Below, piece after piece: positions 54,392 to 63,329 of a DNA stretch of 64,000 nt. The notes beneath the pieces were generated by a model. The model saw only the letters and a program-made list of their open reading frames with translations, had not been told where the DNA came from and made no database searches. The stretch's first letter is position 1; every line of letters begins with the position of its first letter. Origin of the DNA: Bacillota bacterium (GTDB taxonomy: Bacteria > Bacillota > Clostridia > Peptostreptococcales > Anaerovoracaceae); the NCBI GenBank assembly GCA_030536355.1, contig JAUNQD010000004.1, positions 43,856 through 107,855 of the forward strand. Direction: 5' to 3'. The position numbers and the translations under genes were made by a program.

Positions 54392-55138
54392 CTATCTCGG
54401 ACAGATGTATCTTTCCTTGCCTTCGCTTGCTTTGCCGTATTCAATCGCTTCTTCCGGACAATATGCGATGCACGCCATACAATGGGTGCAGTCACCTCTC
54501 CACTTAGGCTTTCCATCTGAGATCTCTATATTCCCCAGCGGACACCTAGCCTCACAGATACCGCATCCTGTGCAGTTATTATCAGCGTAGAATTTTTTAT
54601 CCTTGACTATAAGCGGATAATAGACCATATTGACAACGCTGCTGAGAAGCTTATCCTTAACTCCCGGCGCCTTACCCGGAATGTTCTTACCCTCTTTAAT
54701 ATATCCTGCAGCCTTTTTCACCGAGCGTTCTGCCACATCGATTATTCTCTCTGCAGTACCCTTATCGGGTGCTTCAAACATAGCTATATAATTCTCGGGC
54801 ATCACGATTTCTGCGCAGCCTTTGAAAGCCAAACCCTTGGCCTCGCATAGCTTCTTCATATACTTTTCCGCATTCCCCACACTGCTTCCGCAAGTCATCA
54901 GAAAATAGATTTCTTTACTTCCCGAAAGCTCCATTTTCATCATCCAGTCGCGTACTACATGAGGCAGCTGCCAGCAGTATATAGGTGCCGCAACTACCCA
55001 TGGCTTATCGGAATGCATCGGCGAATAGTCCTTGTTTCTTATCTTTTCGAACAGATCTATAGCTTCATCACCGATAAGCTCTGCCGTAAGCTTAGCCACA
55101 TAAGTGCTGTTTCCTGTTCCGCTGAAATACAATATCAT
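54392..55138 (-). CDS. EFR1 family flavodoxin/ferredoxin fusion protein
   Basis: 248 aa. The N-terminal flavodoxin-like domain has the FMN loop FSGTGNSTYVAK. The C-terminal domain has two [4Fe-4S] motifs, CTGCGICEARCP and CTHCMACIAYCP. Such proteins carry low-potential electrons in anaerobes; the partner is unknown. The start ATG 55138 is two bases after the decarboxylase stop. Confidence 0.92.
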   Translation of the reverse strand: MILYFSGTGNSTYVAKLTAELIGDEAIDLFEKIRNKDYSPMHSDKPWVVAAPIYCWQLPHVVRDWMMKMELSGSKEIYFLMTCGSSVGNAEKYMKKLCEAKGLAFKGCAEIVMPENYIAMFEAPDKGTAERIIDVAERSVKKAAGYIKEGKNIPGKAPGVKDKLLSSVVNMVYYPLIVKDKKFYADNNCTGCGICEARCPLGNIEISDGKPKWRGDCTHCMACIAYCPEEAIEYGKASEGKERYICPR

Positions 55139-55140
55139 CT

Positions 55141-56595
55141 CTATCCTTCCTTCCCTACAACGACGCACATGTTTTCATCTACGCCGATGACTTTCTCGCC
55201 GCGATTTCTCAACAGCTTGATATATTCGATCTCTTCGTGCCCTATCTCCTCACCCGGACATACGAACGGTATCCCCGGCGGATATGGGATGATGGACGCC
55301 GCACATATAAGACCTTCACTTTCATCTATATGTACTTGCTGTTTCTTCTTAGGTATATCATGCAAAGCGCGCCTCTTCATCCAAAGGGCAGCTCCGCTGT
55401 TATCGGCTTTCTCGCTCCCTTCGGTACCGGCAGTACTACCATGGCCCGCGCCATTTTTATCCAATACGCTTTCTTCTGCAATACTCTTAAGCGCTGCCAA
55501 AAGTCTGTCATAATCTTCCTTAGTATTCCCTATACCGGTCATACACATAAGAATATTTCCAGTCACAAGTTCAGCATAGATACCTTTTTCCATCAGCAGT
55601 TCTTCAAGCTGATTACCGTCTATGCCGTAACAGCTCATATCTATATTTATCTTGGTCTTATCCATAGCCCCCGGCACTTCCATAATCTTAAGACCTTCCA
55701 CATCTGCAGCCTTTGCATAAAAACCTTCTATATTATTCTGCCATTCAGCAAAAAGCTCTTCTCCATGCTTTTCCAGAATGTCTCCATTGATATCGAGGGA
55801 AGCCATCAGAAGATAAGACGGGCTTGTGCTTTGGATAGCCTGAAGCTTGTCTTCAAGAATGTACTGTTCAACTCTGTCGGAATTATAGTTCAGCACCGCG
55901 CTCTGTGTGAATGAGCACAATGTCTTGTGTGTGCTGTTGACAACTATATCCGCTCCGCATTCTTCCGCAGCCAAAGGCTCACCTGTCATGAACTTGAGAT
56001 GCGCTCCGTGGGCCTGGTCTACTATCAGGACTTTACCGCGGGCGTGGACAACATCTGCGATAGCTTTGATATCACTGCAAATACCATAATAATTAGGGCT
56101 AGGCAGGATCACTGCTTCCGCCTCGGGATTCTCATCAAGACATCTTGCGATCTCTTCTGCCTCGACAGCCCCTGAAATGCCGTATTCCTCTACCATAGAC
56201 GGATATGCATATACAGGCTCTATACCGCCGAGAGTCAGTGCATTGAATACGGACTTATGGCAGTTTCTTGCCATCACCAGCTTCTTACCCTGAGGTACAG
56301 AAGCTAAAATTGCCGCGATAAGACCTCCGCTGGTCCCGTTGATCAGCAGGTATGATTTCTTGACATCGTATAAGTCCTTGTAACGATCTGCCGTTTCCTT
56401 GATGATCCCTTCCGTTTGGAACAAATTATCTGCTCCGGGGATCTCTGTAATGTCACAATCTATGAAATTGTTGATAAACGCATCGTAGCCGTATCTTCTG
56501 TATATGTCGCTGCCCTTGTGGCCCGGCATATGGAATGAAACGGGTTTTCCTCCTGCGTGATCGAGAAGGAACTGCGTTACTCCTGTATTTTTCAT
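55141..56595 (-). CDS. Orn/Lys/Arg decarboxylase family protein
   Basis: 484-aa PLP enzyme of the fold I group (B. subtilis SpeA/YaaO type). Seen: FHMPGHKGSDIYRR near the start, DITEIPGADNLF, VDQAHGAHLKF, the PLP lysine in NSTHKTLCSFTQSA, and the C-terminal PPGIPFVCPGE motif. Arginine decarboxylase activity would supply agmatine for the ureohydrolase at 25.9-26.8 kb; lysine decarboxylase is an alternative. A Gly/Ser/Glu-rich linker separates barrel and tail domain (about residues 375-400). Confidence 0.92.
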   Translation of the reverse strand: MKNTGVTQFLLDHAGGKPVSFHMPGHKGSDIYRRYGYDAFINNFIDCDITEIPGADNLFQTEGIIKETADRYKDLYDVKKSYLLINGTSGGLIAAILASVPQGKKLVMARNCHKSVFNALTLGGIEPVYAYPSMVEEYGISGAVEAEEIARCLDENPEAEAVILPSPNYYGICSDIKAIADVVHARGKVLIVDQAHGAHLKFMTGEPLAAEECGADIVVNSTHKTLCSFTQSAVLNYNSDRVEQYILEDKLQAIQSTSPSYLLMASLDINGDILEKHGEELFAEWQNNIEGFYAKAADVEGLKIMEVPGAMDKTKINIDMSCYGIDGNQLEELLMEKGIYAELVTGNILMCMTGIGNTKEDYDRLLAALKSIAEESVLDKNGAGHGSTAGTEGSEKADNSGAALWMKRRALHDIPKKKQQVHIDESEGLICAASIIPYPPGIPFVCPGEEIGHEEIEYIKLLRNRGEKVIGVDENMCVVVGKEG

Positions 56596-56596
56596 A

Positions 56597-57082
56597 TTAA
56601 TCCGGATTACCTCCCACAGGATTTATTTTTCCCGAATACTCAGTTACTGTCAGTTTGGCGATGAGGGTCCTTGGCACCACGTCCTTGTTATACTCGAAGT
56701 CGCGTGTCCTATCATCCCTTCCCATGATAATGTCGATACCATGCTGCTTTTCTTCTCCGTCCAGATATTCAATAGTGGCCTTTCCCATCAGTGATTTATA
56801 TCTCATGGTAACATCTTTGGCTTCATGGATCAGTTCCATCACATGGCCGCAATCCATCTCAAAGGAGCATACGCCTCTTTCTTTCATCAGTTCGTATTTT
56901 CTTCCCGCCATAGCACCATGGATATAAAAATATATCTGTTCACCGTCTATCTCATAGCCGAAATTCAACGGTACTATATAAGGATAGTCACCGTCCTGCA
57001 GTCCTATGCGGATGATCTCGCATTCATCTATTATCTGCTTGATAACTTCGAAATCTTTGACTTCACGATCTTTTCTTCTCAT
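56597..57082 (-). CDS. Pyridoxamine 5'-phosphate oxidase-like flavin-binding protein
   Basis: 161 aa, split-barrel FMN-binding fold of the NimA-like group: IIRIGLQDGDYPYIVPLNFG and IYFYIHGAMAGRKYELMKE. Members reduce nitroimidazoles or act as flavin-dependent reductases of unknown substrate. One base separates it from the decarboxylase gene. Confidence 0.88.
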   Translation of the reverse strand: MRRKDREVKDFEVIKQIIDECEIIRIGLQDGDYPYIVPLNFGYEIDGEQIYFYIHGAMAGRKYELMKERGVCSFEMDCGHVMELIHEAKDVTMRYKSLMGKATIEYLDGEEKQHGIDIIMGRDDRTRDFEYNKDVVPRTLIAKLTVTEYSGKINPVGGNPD

Positions 57083-57121
57083 GACGTTACCTCCTGTTTT
57101 ATATCGGTGTCTGCCTGTTAT

Positions 57122-58105
57122 CTATTCAAACTTATTTCTGTAATAGTAGATGTCACCTTCCAGTTCATCTCTCTCTACCCTTCCCACGGAATAGAGATAC
57201 TGGAGGTGTGAAATAGCCTCGCCCGTAGCGAACCATTTCTGCGGAGCAGGGAATTCATCCCAATTCCTGCATTCTATTTCCCACGTCATGTCTCTGGCAC
57301 ATTCAAATGCAGTCTTCCATTCATTGCCCAGGATCTTCTGGACTTCTGCAAGTCTTGCTTCATGATGCTTCTTCAGTTCATCTATTCGTTCGTACATATC
57401 AGGTACAGGTGTGCCGTGAGCAGTCAACAGCTTTTCCACTTCCAGCTTTTCGACCTTTTCAAGGCTCTTCAGATAATCGGCCAGCGGATTGTCTGCACTG
57501 ATCTCTATAGTGATGTTAGGTGTGATAGTTCCGAGGATGTGGTCGCCGCAGAAGTATATCTTACTTTCTCTGTCATACAGCCCCACAAGTCCGGGAGTAT
57601 GTCCCGGTGTTGCTACCACTTCCAGCTTATATCCGCCGTATTCCAGCACATCGCCTTCTTCTACGTACTTGAAGTCTATCCTGCTTTCATGCACGTATTT
57701 TCTTCCCGGATGGATGTCTGTATTTCTTCCGAAGTCTGCAGGTGGGAATCCGTACTTGATGAACATGTCATCAAGGATGTACCAGTAGAGATTACCTACT
57801 TCGAAGTTTATGATCTCACCGTCGATCTCACTTGCATAGATTGTGCTGCCTTCTCCTGCGAACTTGGGAACGAGACCTACGTGATCCGAATGAAGGTGCG
57901 TGATGAATACGTCAGGTGACTGGATGCCCAGTTCATCAAAAGCTTCCTGAAGCGCTTCTTCACACTCAGGTCTGTTGAATCCCGTATCTATGATAAGTCC
58001 CCTGTCATCTTCTCCCTTGATGATATACACATTGATATGTCTAAGAGGATTATTGGGCAATGGCACTTCTTTACAATATATATTTTCTGCTATTTTATTT
58101 AACAT
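57122..58105 (-). CDS. MBL-fold metallo-hydrolase
   Basis: 327 aa. Zinc motifs: THLHSDHVGL, ATPGHTPGLVGL and FCGDHILG. A C-terminal winged region of about 100 residues (EWKTAFECARDMTW, GEAISHLQYLYSVGRV) is typical of the hydroxyacylglutathione-hydrolase-like group with a DUF-type tail. The substrate is unknown. The ATG 58105 follows AGGAGGA; the frame is open to 58231 but without support. It is first in an operon with the flavin protein, decarboxylase and EFR1 genes. Confidence 0.9.
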   Translation of the reverse strand: MLNKIAENIYCKEVPLPNNPLRHINVYIIKGEDDRGLIIDTGFNRPECEEALQEAFDELGIQSPDVFITHLHSDHVGLVPKFAGEGSTIYASEIDGEIINFEVGNLYWYILDDMFIKYGFPPADFGRNTDIHPGRKYVHESRIDFKYVEEGDVLEYGGYKLEVVATPGHTPGLVGLYDRESKIYFCGDHILGTITPNITIEISADNPLADYLKSLEKVEKLEVEKLLTAHGTPVPDMYERIDELKKHHEARLAEVQKILGNEWKTAFECARDMTWEIECRNWDEFPAPQKWFATGEAISHLQYLYSVGRVERDELEGDIYYYRNKFE

Positions 58106-58151
58106 GATTCCTCCTGTTATGCTGCTTCCGATTTCACATTTTAAAAAAGCC

Positions 58152-58166
58152 CATACATAATGTATG
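58152..58166. promoter_or_regulatory. Palindrome in the MBL/MATE divergent promoter region
   Basis: CATACAT and ATGTATG around one A form a 15-base palindrome at the start region of the MBL operon. Possible operator; no regulator is adjacent. Confidence 0.45.
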
Positions 58167-58192
58167 ATATCTTTTTTTTGACCATTTGGCAA
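58164..58192 (-). promoter_or_regulatory. Promoter of the MBL-PNPOx-decarboxylase-EFR1 operon
   Basis: On the minus strand TTGCCA (58187-58192), 17 bases, TATCAT (58164-58169). It overlaps the MATE promoter on the other strand. Confidence 0.6.
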
Positions 58193-58205
58193 GTATTGAT
58201 ATAAT
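58178..58205 (+). promoter_or_regulatory. MATE transporter promoter
   Basis: TTGACC (58178-58183), 16 bases, TATAAT (58200-58205) with an upstream TG (extended -10). Confidence 0.7.
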
Positions 58206-58251
58206 GTGTTATACTTAACGATAAGTGACATTACAGAGGGGCTTGATCAAC

Positions 58252-59622
58252 ATGGAACAAGACAAACAAATGACATTGGGTACCGCGCCCGTAGGAAAGC
58301 TATTATTAAAACTGGCCATACCTACAATAACGGCTCAAATCGTAAGCGTTCTTTATAACATGGTAGACAGAGTGTTCATAGGGCATATCCCCGGTGTAGG
58401 CGCCAATGCCCTGACAGGCGTAGGCGTATGCCTTCCTATCATAGTTATAGCCGCTTCCTTCGCTGCACTGACTGCAGCGGGAGGAGCACCAAGAGCGTCT
58501 ATTTTTATGGGAAAAAATGAAAATGAAACTGCAGAGAACATCCTTGGGAACTGCGCTTTGGCAGTGACTCTCATGGGGCTTATCATCACGGCAGTATTTT
58601 TTATATGGGGCCGCGATCTTCTGTGGCTGTTCGGCGCCAGCGAGAATACTATCGATTATGCATGGGATTATATGCACATATATGCATTCGGAACGGTATT
58701 CGTACTCATCTCTCTAGGACTCAATACCTTCATAACGGCTCAAGGCTTTACTATCATAAGCATGATCAGTGTATTGATCGGCGGAATTGCAAATATCGTT
58801 CTGGACCCTATCTTCATCTTTGCCTTCGGCTGGGGTGTAAAGGGCGCCGCACTGGCTACCATAGTATCTCAGGCTCTTTCGGCAGCCTGGGTGCTGAAGT
58901 TCCTCTGCGGAAAGAAAACGATCCTTCGTATCAAAAAGGCAAAGCTTAAACTCGATCGAAAGATTTACCTTCCTTGCCTTGCCCTTGGTCTGGCACCTTT
59001 CGTGATGCAGTCAACAGAGGGACTTATAACCATATGTTTCAACTACTCGCTGCTTAAATACGGAGGAGATATAGCTGTCGGAGCAATGACTATCCTTACC
59101 AGCATAATGCAGCTTAGTATGCTGCCGCTGACAGGACTTGCTCAAGGGGCACAGCCAATAATCAGCTTCAACTTCGGAGCAGGCAATTTCGAAAGAGTGA
59201 GAAAAGCATTTTTCGTTTTGTTCAAAGTCAGCATCGGTTACGGTATATGCGTCTGGGCTATGTCTGTGTTCGTACCTGACATATTGGTTTCTGTGTTTAC
59301 CTCAGATATTGCACTTCAAGAATATGCGGCTCCAGCCCTCAGAATATACATGGCAACATCACTGGTATTCGGGATCCAGGTTTCATGTCAGCAGACCTTC
59401 CTGGCACTGGGCAACGCCAAGACCAGCCTCTTCCTTGCGGCACTGCGAAAGCTTATACTCCTGATCCCGCTGATATTCATTCTTCCGCAATTCATGGATC
59501 CTCAGGATATAGCAGTCTTCACTGCAGAACCTGTTGCTGATCTGCTGGCAGTAACTGCTACATCGATACTGTTCTTCAGGTTTTTCAAGAAAACCATATC
59601 CAAAAATAATACAGCAATATAA
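58252..59622 (+). CDS. MATE family efflux transporter
   Basis: 456 aa with twelve predicted membrane helices in two MATE halves. It starts MTLGTAPVGKLLLKLAIPT after a short polar end, with YNMVDRVFIGHIPG typical of the NorM/DinF group; PLTGLAQGAQPIISFNFGAG marks the second half. It exports cationic drugs or metabolites using a sodium or proton gradient. The start at 58252 follows GAGGGG. Confidence 0.95.
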   Translation: MEQDKQMTLGTAPVGKLLLKLAIPTITAQIVSVLYNMVDRVFIGHIPGVGANALTGVGVCLPIIVIAASFAALTAAGGAPRASIFMGKNENETAENILGNCALAVTLMGLIITAVFFIWGRDLLWLFGASENTIDYAWDYMHIYAFGTVFVLISLGLNTFITAQGFTIISMISVLIGGIANIVLDPIFIFAFGWGVKGAALATIVSQALSAAWVLKFLCGKKTILRIKKAKLKLDRKIYLPCLALGLAPFVMQSTEGLITICFNYSLLKYGGDIAVGAMTILTSIMQLSMLPLTGLAQGAQPIISFNFGAGNFERVRKAFFVLFKVSIGYGICVWAMSVFVPDILVSVFTSDIALQEYAAPALRIYMATSLVFGIQVSCQQTFLALGNAKTSLFLAALRKLILLIPLIFILPQFMDPQDIAVFTAEPVADLLAVTATSILFFRFFKKTISKNNTAI

Positions 59623-59624
59623 AA

Positions 59625-59650
59625 GGGCGAGTCATCTCGCCCTTGATTTT
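59625..59650. terminator. Bidirectional terminator between MATE and small gene
   Basis: GGGCGAG (59625-59631) and CTCGCCC (59636-59642) with A-run before and TTGATTTTT after. It serves the MATE gene on the plus strand and the small gene on the minus strand. Confidence 0.85.
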
Positions 59651-59669
59651 TCTTATTGATCCTTTTCTC

Positions 59670-59882
59670 TTATGCCAGTCTCTCAACTCTTGCCAGAGTA
59701 TCTGCATCAGACAGTTCCATATCGAGGATATCCATGATCTGCTTAGCAAATTCAGGATGCTTCAATGTAAACTGCCATATTTTCTGTCCTATTCCGTTAT
59801 CCATCTTTCCTGAACGGATCTTATATTCGAGAAAATCACCTACAGGCATCACTATCGCTCTTTTTTCTTTCATTGACTGCAT
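59670..59882 (-). CDS. Small protein of unknown function
   Basis: 70 aa, soluble, no recognised motif (GDFLEYKIRSGKMDNGIG, then a helical C-terminal half). Real gene status is supported by a GGAGG site six bases before the ATG at 59882 and terminators around it. It stands alone between two plus-strand genes. Confidence 0.65.
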   Translation of the reverse strand: MQSMKEKRAIVMPVGDFLEYKIRSGKMDNGIGQKIWQFTLKHPEFAKQIMDILDMELSDADTLARVERLA

Positions 59883-59993
59883 TTTCTGCCTCCTTATCTA
59901 TAAAACATCGCATTTATTATATCACGTTCCCCCTACAAAGTCTTGCCATTTTATGTTATGATTCATTCATACGACAAAATAGGAGGTACTATC

Positions 59994-61328
59994 ATGGCAA
60001 AAAATAATACGCATGTTTTGGAATACGATTTTGATTTTGATTTTCCTAAGATCACTCACGGCAAAGGCATATACCTTTATGATGACACAGGAAAAGAATA
60101 TATAGACGGTTGCGGCGGCATGATAAGCAACAGCCTCGGTCACGGCAGAGAAGATATGGCTAAAGTCGTTGCTGATCAAACAGCTTCAGTAGCCTTTGTC
60201 AACAGACATGTAGCTACAGCTGATGTCATCGAAAAAGCAGCTGACAAACTTCATGAAGTTACTGGCATGGACAGATTCTTCACAGTATGCGGCGGGACCG
60301 AAGCCAATGAGATTTGCACTAAAATAGCAAGACTCCATTGGTATCACAAGGGGCAGCCTGATAAAAACAAGATCATCGGCAGATGGAACAGCTACCACGG
60401 ATACTCCATCGACACCCTTTCATACGGCGGACATAGCGGCAGACGTAAGGAATTCATGTCATACTTAAGAGATGATATCCACACTATCCCGCCTTATTGC
60501 TATCGCTGCTGGCTAGGCAAAGAATGTGGCTCATGTGATCTGGAATGCGCCAACTCACTGGAAGAAGAAATCCTGAAGCACGGTCCTGAAAACATAGCCG
60601 CTTTTATCTTCGAAGTTGTGAGCGGGACTGCCATGAACGCTTCAGTCGCACCTGACGGCTACTACAAGCGCATCCGTGAGATTTGCGATAAATACGATGT
60701 TTTGATGATCGTCGATGAAGTAATGACAGGTTCGGGAAGAACAGGTTCCATGCTGGCCATCGACCAGTACGGTATCAAGCCTGACATCGTGACTCTTGCT
60801 AAATCTGTAGGCGGCGGTTACTTCCCTGTAGGGATCGCATGCTGCACTGAAGAAGTTATCGAACCTATCAAGGAACACGGGCTTTTCTCACCTGTACATA
60901 CATGGGCAAGTAACCCTATAGCATCAGCTGTAGCACTTAAGACTCTGGAAATCTTTGAAGAAGAAAACCTCTTTGAAAACGTACGCGTTCAGGGAGCATA
61001 TATGAAAGAACAGCTTGAAGCCATGAAAGAAAGACATCCTTCCATCGGTAACATATCCGGTAAAGGTCTGATGCTGGGAGTGGAATTCGTAAAAGACAAA
61101 GCTACTAAAGAGCCTTTTGATCCAAAGCTCAAGATCGCTGATCGTTTAGCGCTCGCAGCTATGGATATGGGCCTCTTCGTTATGAATACTGCAGGCTTTG
61201 CAGAAGGAGGAGCAGGAGACGGCATCATGTTCGGACCTTGTTTTGAAATAACAAGAGAAGAAGTAGACAAAATGCTCGGCATCTTTGAAGAAGCGATCAG
61301 TAAGATCGAAACTGAAGAAGAAATGTAA
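59994..61328 (+). CDS. Class III (taurine/omega type) aminotransferase
   Basis: 444-aa PLP enzyme. Motifs: FFTVCGGTEANEICTKIARL, VDEVMTGSGRTGSM and the PLP lysine in TLAKSVGGGYFPVG. A Cys-rich stretch (CYRCWLGKECGSCDLEC, about residues 165-181) is common in this subgroup. It probably transfers an omega-amino group (GABA, beta-alanine, putrescine or taurine) to a keto acid; the substrate is open. The ATG 59994 follows GGAGGT seven bases upstream. Confidence 0.92.
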   Translation: MAKNNTHVLEYDFDFDFPKITHGKGIYLYDDTGKEYIDGCGGMISNSLGHGREDMAKVVADQTASVAFVNRHVATADVIEKAADKLHEVTGMDRFFTVCGGTEANEICTKIARLHWYHKGQPDKNKIIGRWNSYHGYSIDTLSYGGHSGRRKEFMSYLRDDIHTIPPYCYRCWLGKECGSCDLECANSLEEEILKHGPENIAAFIFEVVSGTAMNASVAPDGYYKRIREICDKYDVLMIVDEVMTGSGRTGSMLAIDQYGIKPDIVTLAKSVGGGYFPVGIACCTEEVIEPIKEHGLFSPVHTWASNPIASAVALKTLEIFEEENLFENVRVQGAYMKEQLEAMKERHPSIGNISGKGLMLGVEFVKDKATKEPFDPKLKIADRLALAAMDMGLFVMNTAGFAEGGAGDGIMFGPCFEITREEVDKMLGIFEEAISKIETEEEM

Positions 61329-61336
61329 TAAAATAA

Positions 61337-61363
61337 AAATCGGGGAAATTCCCCGATTTTTTT
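61337..61363. terminator. Bidirectional terminator between aminotransferase and channel genes
   Basis: ATCGGGG and CCCCGAT around a 5-base loop, with A-run and seven T, usable on both strands. It overlaps the channel gene stop. Confidence 0.9.
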
Positions 61364-61784
61364 ACTTCTTAATGAATTCTTTGACTTGCTCGGATATATG
61401 TGCCAATTCATCCTTTGATAATTCCGGAAGATGCTCCAGTGTATCAAGGAATGACATCAATTTCTCATTCTCTCTTCTATGTATAACTTCCAGATAATAG
61501 CTGACTACTACTCCCGGGATCACAGCTACCATGATGATTTCATGAACGGCCATATACACGGTCAATATCCTGCCTATAGCTGTAACAGCCGCAAAATCCC
61601 CGAAGCCAATGGTAGTACATGCCACGAAAGTATACCAGAGCCCGTCGCCATAAGTATTGATATCAGGCTCAACAACCATAATTATCGCTGCCACTGCCAA
61701 TAAATTGAATATGAAAGCATATACCAGCTTATCCATATGTGTTCTTTTTACTACCATCCAGAATAGTTTCAATCGTTTCATCAT
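61362..61784 (-). CDS. Two-helix potassium channel family protein
   Basis: 140 aa. Two membrane helices flank a pore loop with the selectivity filter TTIGFGDF (about residues 57-64), as in Ion_trans_2 potassium channels. A short cytoplasmic tail has a coiled helical region but no RCK domain. An extended -10 promoter (TGATATAAT, 61818-61826) precedes it. Confidence 0.9.
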   Translation of the reverse strand: MMKRLKLFWMVVKRTHMDKLVYAFIFNLLAVAAIIMVVEPDINTYGDGLWYTFVACTTIGFGDFAAVTAIGRILTVYMAVHEIIMVAVIPGVVVSYYLEVIHRRENEKLMSFLDTLEHLPELSKDELAHISEQVKEFIKK

Positions 61785-61817
61785 ATATCATCCTTAATTA
61801 TTTTGATTCTTAATTGA

Positions 61818-61826
61818 ATTATATCA
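61818..61826 (-). promoter_or_regulatory. Extended -10 promoter of the channel gene
   Basis: On the minus strand TGATATAAT, same form as the promoter at 14185-14193. No good -35 visible. Confidence 0.5.
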
Positions 61827-61931
61827 TACAAAAAACTACTAAAAAACCTATTGATCGATTATATAAATAAAATGCGATAGCTCTGGATAAACTTAAGATG
61901 TAACACTCTTTCTATGAAAGGAGGATTCGTC

Positions 61932-62123
61932 ATGTTTGTTACATCACTTACACTTGTAATAATCGGTGCATTGAACTGGCTTCTGGTAGGCGCATTTCAG
62001 TTCGACCTTGTGGCTGCCATTTTCGGTGGCCAGGATGCCGCATTCAGCAGGATCATATATGTTCTTGTCGGTATCGCGGGACTTATATGCTTCGGACTTT
62101 ATAAAAAGATACTTGAAAAGTAA
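61932..62123 (+). CDS. DUF378 family small membrane protein
   Basis: 63 aa with two membrane helices: LVIIGALNWLLVGAFQFDLV and a second segment IIYVLVGIAGLICFGLY. This is the standard DUF378 (YuzA-like) pattern; the function is unknown. The ATG 61932 follows AAAGGAGG; an ATG at 61914 lies before that site. Confidence 0.88.
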   Translation: MFVTSLTLVIIGALNWLLVGAFQFDLVAAIFGGQDAAFSRIIYVLVGIAGLICFGLYKKILEK

Positions 62124-62138
62124 ATCATTACAACAAAA

Positions 62139-62170
62139 GACCCCTTGGATCACCAAGGGGTCTTGATTTT
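62139..62170. terminator. Bidirectional terminator between DUF378 gene and tsf
   Basis: GACCCCTTGG (62139-62148) and CCAAGGGGTC (62153-62162) form a perfect 10-bp stem with a 4-base loop, A-rich before and TTGATTTT after. It ends rpsB-tsf from the other side. Confidence 0.92.
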
Positions 62171-62188
62171 CAATTATTTCTTTTCAGC

Positions 62189-63292
62189 TTACTTGTTTGC
62201 AGCTGCTGCCTGCTGTGCTGCAACTTCTGCTGCGAAGTCTTCTTCCTTCTTTTCGATACCTTCGCCTACTTCGAAACGAACTACGCTTGTGAGAGCCAGT
62301 TCCTTGTTTACTGTAGCCAGGTACTGAGCAACTGTCTGCTTACCATCTTCTGCTCTTACATATGTCTGATCGAGGAGACAGATGTCCTTCAGCTGCTTTG
62401 AAACTCTTCCTGCAACCAGACCTGTGAAGATCTTGTTGTCAGCGATGTTAGCCTTGTCAGCTACAGCCAGTCCAGCCAGCTTAGCCTTAGCATCTTCTGA
62501 CAGGAAGTTTGGCAGATAGTTGAAGTTAAAGCTCTTGTCAGCTCTCTTTTCAGCCAAGATAGCTGTGTCTTCTTCGCTCCAAACGCCGTCTACAGCCTTG
62601 TCTAACAGAGCGTTCAGGATTGGCTTAGGAAGTGTGAACGGATCGTTCAGTGCGCTTTCCAGAGTGATGTCGTGCATCTTAGCCAGTTCTTCTTCTGAGA
62701 TTTCATCTCTGCTTACATACTGTGGGTTCATTGCAGCAACCTGCATAGCGATGTTTGTTAAAGCAGTCTTTACTTCTTCAGTAGCTTCTACGTTACCAGC
62801 AACGAGAGCACCGATTCTTCCGCCGTGGATGTATGATACAACAGTTTCACCTGCTACCTTTTCAAATCTTCTGATGCTCATGTTTTCGCCGATTGTAGCG
62901 ATCTTGCTTGTCAGAACTTCCTGAACTGTTCCTTCTTCTCCGTAAGGAAGAGCCATGAAAGCTTCCATATCAGCAGCATCGTTTTCCAGAGCCATCTGAG
63001 CCAGAGTTTCTACGAAACCAACGAATTCATCGTTCTTAGCAACGAAGTCAGTTTCTGAGTTAACTTCTACGATTGCTGCAGCCTTTTCGTCAGCAGCAAC
63101 GGCTGTCTTAACAAGACCCATTGCAGCAACTCTGCCGGCCTTCTTAGCAGCTTTAGCAAGTCCTTTTTCCTTTAACAGATCAACTGCAGCTTCGATGTTA
63201 CCATCAGTTTCAACTAAAGCCTTTTTGCAGTCCATCATACCTGCGCCGGTCATGTCACGCAGTTCTTTTACCATCTTTGCTGTTACAGCCAT
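62189..63292 (-). CDS. tsf: Translation elongation factor Ts, long form
   Basis: 367 aa. EF-Ts exchanges GDP for GTP on EF-Tu. N-terminal UBA-like part (MVKELRDMTGAGMMDCKKAL), core motif NSETDFVAKNDEF and the late VRFEVGEGIEKKEEDF end are standard. The usual length is near 300; about 60 extra residues lie in the dimerisation part (about residues 215-290, including SFNFNYLPNFLSEDAK). It follows rpsB; AGGAGGA precedes the ATG. Confidence 0.96.
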   Translation of the reverse strand: MAVTAKMVKELRDMTGAGMMDCKKALVETDGNIEAAVDLLKEKGLAKAAKKAGRVAAMGLVKTAVAADEKAAAIVEVNSETDFVAKNDEFVGFVETLAQMALENDAADMEAFMALPYGEEGTVQEVLTSKIATIGENMSIRRFEKVAGETVVSYIHGGRIGALVAGNVEATEEVKTALTNIAMQVAAMNPQYVSRDEISEEELAKMHDITLESALNDPFTLPKPILNALLDKAVDGVWSEEDTAILAEKRADKSFNFNYLPNFLSEDAKAKLAGLAVADKANIADNKIFTGLVAGRVSKQLKDICLLDQTYVRAEDGKQTVAQYLATVNKELALTSVVRFEVGEGIEKKEEDFAAEVAAQQAAAANK

Positions 63293-63329
63293 TTCTTAAT
63301 CCTCCTATTATATCGAGTATATCCTGTGA

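Noticed and set aside
60480..60545. Cys-rich stretch in the aminotransferase as a novel metal site
   Set aside because: A similar CYRC...C...C segment is, as far as I know, common in this class III subgroup.
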